This document shows, piece by piece, positions 16,900 through 25,063 of a stretch of DNA of 64,000 bases (position 1 is its first letter; each line of letters starts with the position of its first letter). Where the stretch lies: the NCBI RefSeq assembly GCF_017833295.1, contig NZ_JAFIBW010000001.1:2742001-2806000 (forward strand), written 5' to 3'. Below the pieces are notes generated by a model, which saw only the letters and a list, made by a program, of their open reading frames with translations, was not told the DNA's origin and ran no database searches. The translations under genes and the position numbers were made by a program. The stretch is from Methylobacterium sp. PvR107 (lineage in GTDB: Bacteria > Pseudomonadota > Alphaproteobacteria > Rhizobiales > Beijerinckiaceae).

Positions 16900-17230
16900 G
16901 CGGAAGGCGCCCCATCGTGAGCGAGGTCGCGGAGCCCGCCGTCCCGACGCGCTCCTTCCCCCCATCGCCTCGGGCAATCGGTCGTCGGCCAGCGCACAGT
17001 AAGTCACCATTCAATACGGCCGTTCAGGGCAATTCTACAAATTTATATTGTATTAAAAATAATCTCTGACCTCATAATTGCACTTCATTCTGTGACATGC
17101 AATCATCGCGTGCTGCACCAGCAGAATGTCCGTAACGGACGCAGGTACGTCACCCGCGCGACGCGCGAAGAACCCTTTCGAGACCTGCTTCATGAGTGCC
17201 TCGCAGGCCTGAGCAGCGGGAGGTAGCGGC
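16900..17230. other. Gene-free gap with AT-rich stretch
   Basis: No convincing gene. Bases 17030-17110 are much richer in A and T than the surroundings (ATTTATATTGTATTAAAAAT occurs there). This is a likely site for the aquaporin promoter or for binding of a nucleoid protein. I cannot place -35 and -10 boxes with confidence. Confidence 0.4.
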
Positions 17231-17971
17231 ATGGATCATGATACGATGCGGCGGGCGACGGCCGAGTTCTTCGGCACGTTCTGGCTGACCTTTGGCGGCT
17301 GCGGCGCCGCCATCTTCTCAGCCGCGTTCCCCGAACTCGGGATCGGTTTCCTGGGTGTCGCGTTCGCCTTCGGTCTCACGGTGCTCACGATGGCTTACGC
17401 CGTCGGCCACATCTCAGGCGGCCACTTCAATCCTGCCGTGACCCTTGGACTCTGGTCGGGCCATCGCTGCGCGACGCGGCACGTTCTGCCCTATATCGGC
17501 GCCCAGGTGATCGGTGCCGTTCTCGCCGCAGGAATCCTTTACAGCATCGCCTCCGGCAAGGCCGGCTGGGTTCCGAACGGCTTCGCGTCCAACGGCTATG
17601 GCGAGCTCAGCCCCGGCAAGTACGGGCTTGCAGCCTGCCTGATCACCGAGTTTCTGACGACATTCTTCTTCCTGTTCATCATCATCGGCACGACGTCGAA
17701 GGGCGCCGCGGTGGGATTTGCCGGTATCCCGATCGGCTTCGCCCTGGTGCTGATCCACCTCATCTCGATCCCGGTGACCAACACCTCGGTCAACCCGGCG
17801 CGCAGCACGGGACCGGCCCTGATCGCAGGCGGCGAGTACATCGGTCAGCTCTGGCTGTTCTGGCTGGCGCCGATTGTGGGCGCGATGGCGGCGGGGGCCT
17901 TGGCCCGGTGGCTGTATGAACCTGCGGACATCGTCGAGACGACCGTGGTCGAGAAGCAGGCCGCTGTTTGA
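17231..17971 (+). CDS. aqpZ: Aquaporin Z, water-selective
   Basis: A 246-residue inner-membrane water channel. The two NPA motifs are at residues 67-69 (GHFNPAVT) and 188-190 (SVNPARS). The selectivity filter can be read by spacing from E. coli AqpZ: Phe45, His176, Thr185 and Arg191, the set that passes water and excludes glycerol. GGAGG lies seven bases before the ATG. Compared with E. coli AqpZ (231 residues) it has a slightly longer C-terminal tail. It stands alone, downstream of an AT-rich gap. Confidence 0.95.
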   Translation: MDHDTMRRATAEFFGTFWLTFGGCGAAIFSAAFPELGIGFLGVAFAFGLTVLTMAYAVGHISGGHFNPAVTLGLWSGHRCATRHVLPYIGAQVIGAVLAAGILYSIASGKAGWVPNGFASNGYGELSPGKYGLAACLITEFLTTFFFLFIIIGTTSKGAAVGFAGIPIGFALVLIHLISIPVTNTSVNPARSTGPALIAGGEYIGQLWLFWLAPIVGAMAAGALARWLYEPADIVETTVVEKQAAV

Positions 17972-18111
17972 AGGCAGCTTCCTTCCGGACGAGGGCGGCC
18001 CGGATCGGCGATATGTCCCGGCTGCCTTCGCAACGGCTGCAACAGGCGGTCCCGCGGCCGGCCGAACCACCCCGGGAGCGGACCGTCGAAGGCCTGCCTC
18101 AGGTCGTGAGC

Positions 18112-18252
18112 AGCCCGGGCCGCGAGATGCCGCGCCAGGACCTCAGGGGTGCGGTGATCTCGACCACGCTCACAGGCGGTCCGCCCGGGCGCCGGCGACA
18201 TTGCGGCGTGCGACGCTGCGGATCGCCACGTGCCCGTTCGTCCCGAAGCGGA
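18112..18252 (-). pseudogene. Decayed fragment of phnN
   Basis: About 140 bases align with the middle of the intact phnN (about 21060-21200), in the same orientation, including an unbroken match longer than 25 bases. In one minus-strand frame it reads GPPVSVVEITAP and in another PEVLARHLAAR. These are adjacent parts of the intact protein (GPPVSVVEITAPPEILAQRL), so there is at least one frameshift. Homology fades on both sides. It is not functional. Confidence 0.8.
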
Positions 18253-18381
18253 CGGTTTATTATTTCACAGGATTCGGCAGCCAAAATTGATCAAAGCCGC
18301 TCCGGAGCAGCCTTTTTCGCTTACTGATCTCAAGTCATTTACCTGCCTCCCGGAGAACTTGCCGGCCAGTATGGCCTTCAT

Positions 18382-18600
18382 TCAGGTGGCATTCCGCTCG
18401 ACCGCCTGACTTACGCGACCCGGCTTCGCGGCACGCTCTTCGCGCAAGCTGACGATCTCGATCGGCCAAAACGACCCAGAGTCGTGACGTGGTCGAGATG
18501 GAGCCGCCCGTGCGCGTGCACCGAACGTGATCCCTGTGACGTGACCAGATCCCGTGCCGGCATCAGTTTCAAGGACACTGATTTCGTCGCTGTTTTTCAC
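18382..18600 (-). CDS. Hypothetical protein, doubtful
   Basis: A 72-codon frame from GTG 18598-18600 with GAGG about nine bases upstream. The protein begins MKNSDEISVLETDAGTG and has no motif, signal or membrane segment. Base composition is lower in GC than its neighbours. It could be a remnant or a spurious frame. The rest of the gap (17972-18702) holds only the phnN fragment and the promoter region of the next gene. Confidence 0.35.
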   Translation of the reverse strand: MKNSDEISVLETDAGTGSGHVTGITFGARARAAPSRPRHDSGSFWPIEIVSLREERAAKPGRVSQAVERNAT

Positions 18601-18702
18601 GAGATCGCCTCACACGCTAACCAACGTTAATTGACGCTCAAGGACCATTATTGTAATCGGCACGATATATAACGGAATAGCGCCCTATAAGGAGTGCATC
18701 CG

Positions 18703-19770
18703 ATGGAAACGCCTTACCGAAATAGAGCGGGACACGCGCCGATTCTGGCAGCGCTCGCGTCGATCGTCTGCTTCGCGCTACCGGCCTCTGCGCAGATCGC
18801 GGCCGGCAAGGCGCCTGGCGATGCCGCCACACCCGGCAGCGGAAGCGAGGCGGATCCCGGGCAGGGCCGGATTTCGGAACTGTTCGTTGCCACGCACGAT
18901 GTGACCGGAAAGCTCGGCATCCCGCTCCCGCTGGAGGTCAGACTTATCCGCGTGGGCGCGATCTCGATCGAGGCCATCCACCTGCTCGGCCTGCCCCGAG
19001 GGGTGACGATCAGCGATTCGACCAACACCTTCTCGCCGTCCGACGACAAGCGGGAGGTGGACATCAGCGCGTGGGATCTTCCGAACATCCACATCACGCA
19101 GACCGACGAGCGCGAGAGCAGCTTTCCGCTCGCCGTCGCGGCGATCTGGACACCGGAACCCGGCGGGCAGGTCGATGTTGCGACGAGCCTCCTCAACGTC
19201 AATTTCCTGCCCAATACGCCTGACCGCCCCGCGACCGTCCGAGGCAACGAACCGCGTGGCCCCGAGACGCCGACGGCGCCCACGCGCGGCGCGGCGTCGG
19301 CCACCCCAATCGTTGCCAACACAGCGGCGCCGGATGCCTCGGTCGCGACCGAGGGGGTCGGGGTGCCGTCAACCCGTGGCACGCCTGCCGGAAACACCCC
19401 GGTGAACGCTGGCCCGGCGTCGTCGGCCGTCGTCGCGGCACGGCCGGTCGCCGGGGACGAGGCGGGACGGGCTGCGCGTCCCGTGGGGAAGGCACAGCCG
19501 GCGCCGCCGGCCGACCCGCTGGTGGAGCGTGCCAGGGGCCTGATCCAGCGCGGCGATATCAGCGGCGCCCGCCTCCTGCTGGAGCGTGCACAGGCGCGCA
19601 ACGCGCCGAACGCGACCTTCCTCCTGGCCCAGACCTGGGACCCGGCCATGCTGCGACGCTGGAACGTGCGCGGCCTGCGGGCCGATCCGGATCTCGCCAG
19701 AAGCCTGTACGCGAAGGCCGCGGGCCAGACCCAGACGGATGAGCGGCTGCTCGCCGCGACGGGCCGCTGA
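18703..19770 (+). CDS. Exported protein with proline/alanine-rich linker and repeat-like C-terminus
   Basis: A 355-residue protein with a signal peptide (ILAALASIVCFALPASAQ). Residues 50-165 form a domain of unknown fold (GKLGIPLPLEVRLIRVGAIS, LLGLPRGVTISDSTNTFSPS). A low-complexity threonine/alanine/proline linker follows (about 170-260). The end looks like a tetratricopeptide or Sel1-type helical pair (ARGLIQRGDISGARLLLERA, then PDLARSLYAKAAG). AAGGAG eight bases before the ATG fixes the start. It is 45 bases upstream of a TAXI solute-binding protein and probably co-transcribed. Confidence 0.75.
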   Translation: METPYRNRAGHAPILAALASIVCFALPASAQIAAGKAPGDAATPGSGSEADPGQGRISELFVATHDVTGKLGIPLPLEVRLIRVGAISIEAIHLLGLPRGVTISDSTNTFSPSDDKREVDISAWDLPNIHITQTDERESSFPLAVAAIWTPEPGGQVDVATSLLNVNFLPNTPDRPATVRGNEPRGPETPTAPTRGAASATPIVANTAAPDASVATEGVGVPSTRGTPAGNTPVNAGPASSAVVAARPVAGDEAGRAARPVGKAQPAPPADPLVERARGLIQRGDISGARLLLERAQARNAPNATFLLAQTWDPAMLRRWNVRGLRADPDLARSLYAKAAGQTQTDERLLAATGR

Positions 19771-19815
19771 CAGCGCGCCCTGACCGCATTCCGACGATCA
19801 TCGAGGGACACGCAC

Positions 19816-20919
19816 ATGCAGAGGCTTGCCCGATACGCCGCCCTTCTCGGGCTCGCCGTGATGGCGTCCGGCCCCGCCGCCGCCGCGCCCGATACCACAC
19901 CGCCCGAGATCGGCCCGGCAACGGAAGCCGCCCTCGGCGAGCGCATGAACGCCAACACCGTGACGGTGGTGACCGGCACGCCCGGCGGAACCTACTTCCG
20001 CGTCGGTGCCGATCTCGCCTTCGTGCTGGACGACGGCGACAAGCTGCGGGTCCTGCCGATCCTCGGCAAGGGAGCGGGCGAGAACGCCTACGACATCCGC
20101 TTCCTGAAAGGCGTGGACCTCGGCTTCGTCCGCACCGACACGCTGGAGCAGCTTCGGCAGGACAAGCGGCTCAAGAACATCGAGCGACACATCCAGTTCA
20201 TCGCCAAGCTGTTCGATGACGAACTCCACGTCATCGCGCCCAAGGCGGTCCGGACAATCGGCGATCTGGCCGGCAAGCGGGTCAGCTTCGACGTCAAGGG
20301 CAGCGGCACCGATTACAGCGGCCGGGCCATGTTCCGCGAACTCGGCGTGACCGTGGAGGCGATCAACGTCGACCAGCCGACCGCCCTCGAGATGCTGCGC
20401 AAGGGCGAGATCGCGGCCGTCGTGTCGGTGGCGGCGAAGCCCGTGGCCTTCATCGCGGGCTTCGAGCCGGGGGACCGCTTCCACTTCGTGAAGGCGCCCT
20501 ACCCGGACACGATGAACGAGGCCTACATGCCCGCGGCCCTGACCCAGGCCGATTATCCGAAGCTCGTGGCCGACGAGGCGGTGGAGACCGTCGCGGTGGG
20601 CACGATCCTCGGCGTCTACAACAGCCCGCGGGGATCGGCGCGCTACGACAAGCTCGTCCGCTTCGTCGACGCCTTCTTCGGCCAGTTCGACAAGTTCCTG
20701 GCTCCGCAGCGGCATCCCAAATGGCGCGAGGTCAACCTTGCGGCCTCGGTGAACGGCTGGACGCGCTTCCGGCCCGCGCAGGAATGGCTCGATCGCCACC
20801 GGGAGCCGGAGGCTGCCGACAGGCCGGATCTCGACCGGTTCTTCCAGTCACAGCCCAACCGGAAGGCCGGGAAGGAAGAGATCTACCAAGCCTATCTGAA
20901 ATGGCGGCAGGGCCAGTGA
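19816..20919 (+). CDS. TAXI-family TRAP transporter solute-binding protein
   Basis: A 367-residue periplasmic binding protein of the TAXI family, which usually presents dicarboxylates, amino acids or similar solutes to TRAP permeases. Signal peptide: LARYAALLGLAVMASGPAAA. Family marks: VTGTPGGTYFRVGADLAFVL, RTIGDLAGKRVSFDVKGSGT and GFEPGDRFHFVKAPYPDT. No DctM/DctQ permease gene is nearby, so it may serve a distant permease or act as a sensor. Its partner is the exported protein immediately upstream. Its stop is seven bases from the stop of convergent phnN. Confidence 0.88.
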   Translation: MQRLARYAALLGLAVMASGPAAAAPDTTPPEIGPATEAALGERMNANTVTVVTGTPGGTYFRVGADLAFVLDDGDKLRVLPILGKGAGENAYDIRFLKGVDLGFVRTDTLEQLRQDKRLKNIERHIQFIAKLFDDELHVIAPKAVRTIGDLAGKRVSFDVKGSGTDYSGRAMFRELGVTVEAINVDQPTALEMLRKGEIAAVVSVAAKPVAFIAGFEPGDRFHFVKAPYPDTMNEAYMPAALTQADYPKLVADEAVETVAVGTILGVYNSPRGSARYDKLVRFVDAFFGQFDKFLAPQRHPKWREVNLAASVNGWTRFRPAQEWLDRHREPEAADRPDLDRFFQSQPNRKAGKEEIYQAYLKWRQGQ

Positions 20920-20926
20920 TCGCCGC

Positions 20927-21457
20927 TCAACACCCGCGCAGGTGCGCCACCAGGCGCGCCGCGCCCTCCTCCGGCGCCCCCGTGTTGAAGATCCGCACAT
21001 CCGGCTCGACCTCTGCCTCCCGCGCCAAGCGCGCGGCGAGGTCGCCGTCCTCCGGCCGGCCGCGGGCCGCGAGGCGCTGCGCCAGGATCTCGGGGGGCGC
21101 GGTGATCTCGACCACGCTCACAGGCGGGCCAGCCGCCCGGGCCTCGGCGACGATGCGGCGGGAGACGTTGCAGACCACCACGTGCCCGTCGGCCGCGAGA
21201 CGGCCCGCCGCCTCCGGCAGGGCGTAGCCGAGGCCGTGGGCGCGCCAGCTCAGGGTGAAGCGGCCCGCCGCGCAGCCCTCGGCGAAGGCGGCCTCGTCGA
21301 TCTGGTCGTTGTCCTCGTCCGCCGAGGGCGGCCGCGTCACGAGCCGGCGCGGGAAGACGTAGCGCGGATCGCCGGCCAGAGCCTCGCGGGCCAGCCGGAT
21401 CAGCGTGTCCTTGCCGGCCCCGCTCGGGCCGACAACGAGGACGAGGCGGCCCGGCAT
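20927..21457 (-). CDS. phnN: Ribose 1,5-bisphosphate phosphokinase
   Basis: Phosphorylates ribose 1,5-bisphosphate to PRPP, returning the sugar from phosphonate breakdown to metabolism. The 176-residue kinase has a Walker A motif (VGPSGAGKDTL, near residues 9-19) and guanylate-kinase-like features (RRLVTRPPSADEDN, LSWRAHGLGYALP). It is the last gene of phnGHIJKLMN; its ATG overlaps the phnM TGA by one base. A decayed copy of its middle part lies 2.8 kb away at 18112-18252. Confidence 0.93.
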   Translation of the reverse strand: MPGRLVLVVGPSGAGKDTLIRLAREALAGDPRYVFPRRLVTRPPSADEDNDQIDEAAFAEGCAAGRFTLSWRAHGLGYALPEAAGRLAADGHVVVCNVSRRIVAEARAAGPPVSVVEITAPPEILAQRLAARGRPEDGDLAARLAREAEVEPDVRIFNTGAPEEGAARLVAHLRGC

Positions 21458-22593
21458 CAGGCGACCCGCGCGCCGGCGCGCCAGACCGCGCGGACCACCG
21501 GCACGCCCTCAGCCCGCTGCACCCGCACCAGGTCGGCCCGCAGGCCGGCCTCCAGGGCGCCGCGGTCGGTCAGGCCGGTGGCCCGGGCCGGGTTCGCCGT
21601 GACGGTGGCGAGCGCCGCCGGCAGGGAGATGCCGGGGACCTGCTCGGGCAGCAGGAAGGCCGCCATCAGCAGGCTGGCGGGCACGTAATCCGACGACAGG
21701 ATGTCGAGACGCCCGGCCTCGGCCAGGGCGGCGGCGGCGACGTTGCCCGAATGCGAGCCGCCGCGGATCAGGTTCGGCGCCCCCATCATCACGGTGATCC
21801 CGTGCCGGTGGGCGGACTCGGCCGCCTCCAGGGTGGTGGGGAATTCGGCGAGCCGCACCCCCTCCCCGACCGCGAGATCGACATCCGCCAGGGTGGTGTC
21901 GTCGTGGCTCGCCAGCGGGATTCCCATCTCGCGGGCGAACTGGACCAGGGCCGGCCGGTTCTTCGCGTTCAGCGCCCGGCCGTCCCGGATCTTGCGCTCG
22001 GTGTTGGCGCGGATCTCCTCCATGGGCCGGCCGCCGCGGGTGGCGTAGGTGTAGTACTTCTCCATGTCGCGGAACTGCCGCTGGCCCGGGGTGTGGTCCA
22101 TCAGCGAGATCAGGCCCACCGGATAGCGGGCCGTGAAGGACGCCACCGTGTCGAGGACGTCGGTGGAGGGCAATTCGCAGCGCAGATGCGTGAAGTGCTC
22201 GGCCCGGAACAGGTCGCCGGCCCGGGCGGTGGCGATGGCGCCGGCGAGCTGCTCCAGCTCGGAGCCGAGGCCGCTGCCGTCCGGATCGCTGCCGGCGCGC
22301 AGCGAATCGAACACCGTGGTGATGCCCGAGGCGGTGATCTGCGCGTCGTAGGCGAGCACCGCGCCGAGCGGGTGCCAGCGGACCTTGGGGCGCGGCGCGT
22401 AGTGGCTCTCGAGATGGTCGGTGTGCAGCTCGATCAGCCCGGGAATCAAGTAATCGCCGGCGCAGTCGAGGCCGCGCGCGGGCGCCCGGCCCTCGCCGAT
22501 CTCGGCGATCGCCCCGTCGGAGACGGCGAGCCAGCCGCTTTGCAACCGGTCGGGCAGGACCAGGGTGGCGTTCTCGAGGATCAGGTCGTCCAT
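21457..22593 (-). CDS. phnM: Ribose 1-methylphosphonate 5-triphosphate diphosphatase
   Basis: Removes pyrophosphate from the 5-triphosphate intermediate of the C-P lyase pathway, giving the monophosphate that PhnJ cleaves. A 378-residue amidohydrolase-fold enzyme; metal-binding residues are visible in LIELHTDHLESHY and later in LASHDDTTLADV and LIRGGSHSGN. Length and motifs match PhnM. It starts nine bases after phnL and overlaps phnN by one base, deep in the operon. Confidence 0.95.
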   Translation of the reverse strand: MDDLILENATLVLPDRLQSGWLAVSDGAIAEIGEGRAPARGLDCAGDYLIPGLIELHTDHLESHYAPRPKVRWHPLGAVLAYDAQITASGITTVFDSLRAGSDPDGSGLGSELEQLAGAIATARAGDLFRAEHFTHLRCELPSTDVLDTVASFTARYPVGLISLMDHTPGQRQFRDMEKYYTYATRGGRPMEEIRANTERKIRDGRALNAKNRPALVQFAREMGIPLASHDDTTLADVDLAVGEGVRLAEFPTTLEAAESAHRHGITVMMGAPNLIRGGSHSGNVAAAALAEAGRLDILSSDYVPASLLMAAFLLPEQVPGISLPAALATVTANPARATGLTDRGALEAGLRADLVRVQRAEGVPVVRAVWRAGARVA

Positions 22594-22602
22594 GGGTGTT
22601 CC

Positions 22603-23310
22603 TCAGGCTGCCCGGGCTTGCGGCGCGAAGCGGGTGACATCGACCACCCGGGTCGCCACAGCGTCGCGCATCTCGCTGTCGTGGAAGATGCCGAGCACGC
22701 CGGCCCCGGCCTGGAGCTTGTCGCGCACGAGCCCGGCGACGACCGCGCGGTTCTGCGCGTCCAGGGAGGCGGTCGGCTCGTCGAGGAGCAGCAGCGGCCT
22801 GTCGGCGATCAGGCCCCGGGCGATGTTGACCCGCTGCTGCTCGCCGCCCGAGAAGGTCGCGGGCGGCAAGTCCCAGAGCCGCTCGGGCAGGTTGAGCCTG
22901 GCGAGCAGGTCCTTGGCGCGGGCCTGCGCCGTCCCGGCGTCGAGCCCACCCTCGCGGCCTGCGGACTCGACCACGTCGCGGGCCGAGACCCGCGGGATCA
23001 CGCGCAGGAATTGCGACACGTAGGCGATCACCCGCGCCCGCAGCGCCAGGACCACCCGCGGGTCGGCCCGGACCACGTCGACCACGGCGTCGCCGTCGCG
23101 GACCAGGATGGCACCCGCGTCGCAGCGGTAATTGCCGTAGGCCATCTTGAGGAGCGAGGACTTGCCCGCGCCCGAGGGGCCGCCGAGCACGACGCACTCG
23201 CCGGGCGCGACCGTGAAGCTCACATTGCCCACCACCGGCAGCACGATGCCGCCGCGCAGGTGCAGGGTGAAGCTCTTGGCGACGTCCTCGAAAGTCAGAA
23301 GCGCATTCAT
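22603..23310 (-). CDS. phnL: Phosphonate C-P lyase ABC-type protein PhnL
   Basis: A 235-residue ATPase-like subunit associated with the C-P lyase complex rather than with transport. Walker A is GGPSGAGKSSLLKMAYGNY, the signature is FSGGEQQRVNIARGL, and Walker B is PLLLLDEPTASLD. Its ATG overlaps the phnK TGA (ATGA), so the two are translationally coupled. PhnL with PhnG, H, I and M is needed to form the ribose 1-phosphonate triphosphate. Confidence 0.95.
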   Translation of the reverse strand: MNALLTFEDVAKSFTLHLRGGIVLPVVGNVSFTVAPGECVVLGGPSGAGKSSLLKMAYGNYRCDAGAILVRDGDAVVDVVRADPRVVLALRARVIAYVSQFLRVIPRVSARDVVESAGREGGLDAGTAQARAKDLLARLNLPERLWDLPPATFSGGEQQRVNIARGLIADRPLLLLDEPTASLDAQNRAVVAGLVRDKLQAGAGVLGIFHDSEMRDAVATRVVDVTRFAPQARAA

Positions 23311-24080
23311 GCCGCGAGCACCGAGGAGACGAGGAGCTGGGTGTAGGCGTGCTCGGGATCGTCGAGCACCCGGTCGGTCAGGCCGGTCTCGATCACACGG
23401 CCGGCCCGCATCACGGCGATCCGGTGCGAGAGCAGCCGCGCCACCGCGAGGTCGTGGGTCACGATGATCACCGCGAGCCCGAGTTCCGCCGAAAGGCGCC
23501 GGATCAGGTCGAGGAGCCGGGCCTGGACCGAGACGTCGAGGCCCGATGTCGGCTCGTCCATCAGCACGAGACGCGGCCCGGTGACGAGGTTGCGGGCGAT
23601 CTGGAGCCGCTGGCGCATGCCGCCGGAGAACTGGCTCGGCGGGTCGTCGACCCGGCCGGCCTCGATCTCGACCCGGCCGAGCCAGTCGAGCGCCTGGCCG
23701 CGGATCCGGCCGTAATGGCGCTCGCCCATCCCCATCAGCCGCTCGCCGACATTGCCGCCGGCCGAGACCGCCATGCGCAGGCCCTGGCGGGCATCCTGGC
23801 GGACGAAGCCCCAGTCGGTCCGCATCAGCCGGCGCAGCTCGGCAGGCCCGAGATCGGCGAGGCTGCGGGTCCGCCCGTCGCGCATCCGGTAGCGGACCGC
23901 GCCGGAATCGGGGGCCAGCTCGCCGGCGAGCAGCGACAGGAGCGTCGACTTGCCCGAGCCCGACTCGCCCACGATGGCGAGCACCTCGCCCTCGGTGACG
24001 TCGAGATCGATGCCCGCACAGGCGAGGCGGTTGCCGTAGGCCTTGGTCAGGCCGTGGGCGGAGAGGAGCGGCGCGCTCAT
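23307..24080 (-). CDS. phnK: Phosphonate C-P lyase ABC-type protein PhnK
   Basis: A 257-residue ABC ATPase that docks on the PhnGHIJ core complex. Walker A is GESGSGKSTLLSLLAGEL, the signature is FSGGMRQRLQIARNLV, Walker B is RLVLMDEPTSGLD, and the switch histidine is in IIVTHDLAVARL. PhnK-specific features include ADLGPAELRRLMRTDWGFVR. Both ends overlap neighbours by four bases (phnJ-phnK and phnK-phnL), so the genes are coupled. Confidence 0.95.
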   Translation of the reverse strand: MSAPLLSAHGLTKAYGNRLACAGIDLDVTEGEVLAIVGESGSGKSTLLSLLAGELAPDSGAVRYRMRDGRTRSLADLGPAELRRLMRTDWGFVRQDARQGLRMAVSAGGNVGERLMGMGERHYGRIRGQALDWLGRVEIEAGRVDDPPSQFSGGMRQRLQIARNLVTGPRLVLMDEPTSGLDVSVQARLLDLIRRLSAELGLAVIIVTHDLAVARLLSHRIAVMRAGRVIETGLTDRVLDDPEHAYTQLLVSSVLAA

Positions 24081-25063
24081 CGGCCGGCCTCCGCCACGCG
24101 GGTCTCGCAGATGTCGGTGTCGGAGCAGATGAACATCCGGCCGCCGGCATCGTCGGTGACCACCTCGTCGAGATAGTGGCCGCTTGCGCCGCACAGCGCG
24201 CAGGGCTGCGTGAATTCCTGCACGCGGAACGGGTGGTCCTCGAAGTCGAGACTGCGCACCCGCGTGTAGGGCGGCACCGCGTAGATCCGCCGCTCGCGGC
24301 CCGCGCCGAAGAGCTGGAGGGCCGGGCAATCGTCCATCTTGGGGTTGTCGAATTTCGGCGTCGGCGACGGGTCCATCACGTAGCGGCCGGCGACCTCCAC
24401 CGGATACGCGTAGGTGGTGGCGATGTGGCCGTGCCGGCTGATGTCCTCGTAGAGCTTCACGTGCATGGCGCCGTACTCGGCGAGCGCGTGAAGCTGGCGC
24501 GTCTCGGTCTCCCGCGGTTCGAGGAAGCGCAGGGGCTCAGGGATCGGCACCTGATAGACCAGGGTCTGGCCCTCGGCGAGGGGCGTCTCGGGGATGCGGT
24601 GGCGGGTCTGGATGATCGTCGCCTCACTGGTGCGGGTGGTGGTCGCCACCCCGGCGGTCCGGGCGAAGAAGCGGCGGATCGAGACCGCGTTGGTGGTGTC
24701 GTCGGCGCCCTGGTCGATGACCTTGAGCACGTCCGATTGCCCGAGGATCGCGGCCGTGACCTGCACGCCGCCGGTGCCCCAGCCGTAGGGCATCGGCATC
24801 TCGCGGGAGGCGAAGGGCACCTGGTAGCCCGGCACCGCGATCGCCTTGAGGATGGCCCGGCGGATCATCCGCTTCGTGCCCTCGTCGAGATAGGCGAAGT
24901 TGTAGCCGGTGCCTGTGTCACCCCTCTCCTCTCCCGTGCGCGCAGGAGCCGGAGGTGGGGGTGCTGCAGGATTGAGCGCAGCGGTACCTCCTGCACCGCC
25001 CCCACCCCTGACCCCTCCCGACACGGGGGAGGGGAACGGCTCGGACAACCCTGTCGCGCTCAT
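24077..25063 (-). CDS. phnJ: Carbon-phosphorus lyase catalytic subunit, with N-terminal insertion
   Basis: The radical-SAM enzyme that breaks the C-P bond. The cluster motif C-x2-C-x21-C-x5-C is intact (Cys288, 291, 313, 319); conserved parts include GYQVPFASREMPMPYGWGTG and QLHALAEYGAMHVKLYED. At 328 residues it is about 47 longer than E. coli PhnJ, whose first cluster cysteine is Cys241. The extra length is a glycine- and proline-rich stretch (about residues 5-52) placed directly before YNFAYLDEGTKRMIRRA, where PhnJ normally begins. It is encoded by a palindromic repeat (24921-25036). The start is fixed by the ATGA overlap with phnI. The core looks functional. Confidence 0.93.
   Translation of the reverse strand: MSATGLSEPFPSPVSGGVRGGGGAGGTAALNPAAPPPPAPARTGEERGDTGTGYNFAYLDEGTKRMIRRAILKAIAVPGYQVPFASREMPMPYGWGTGGVQVTAAILGQSDVLKVIDQGADDTTNAVSIRRFFARTAGVATTTRTSEATIIQTRHRIPETPLAEGQTLVYQVPIPEPLRFLEPRETETRQLHALAEYGAMHVKLYEDISRHGHIATTYAYPVEVAGRYVMDPSPTPKFDNPKMDDCPALQLFGAGRERRIYAVPPYTRVRSLDFEDHPFRVQEFTQPCALCGASGHYLDEVVTDDAGGRMFICSDTDICETRVAEAGR
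24921..25036. repeat. Palindromic repeat inside the phnJ reading frame
   Basis: An imperfect inverted repeat of about 115 bases. CCCCTCTCCTCTCCCGTG on the left faces CACGGGGGAGGGG on the right, and GGAGGTGGGGGTGCTGCAGG faces CTGCACCGCCCCCACCCC. It keeps phnJ in frame, adding glycine/proline-rich residues. A hairpin with the same CCCTCCCC/GGGGAGGG core occurs in the intergenic gap at 39866-39889. The mRNA here could form a strong stem just after the phnJ start. Confidence 0.8.

Noticed and set aside
18631-18659. TTGACG followed by TAATCG at 17-base spacing, upstream of the exported protein gene
   Set aside because: The -10 match is poor and other spacings are equally possible, so no promoter is called.
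21509-24150. Long open frames across phnM, phnL and phnK
   Set aside because: These are alternate frames of strongly supported phn genes; high GC leaves few stops.
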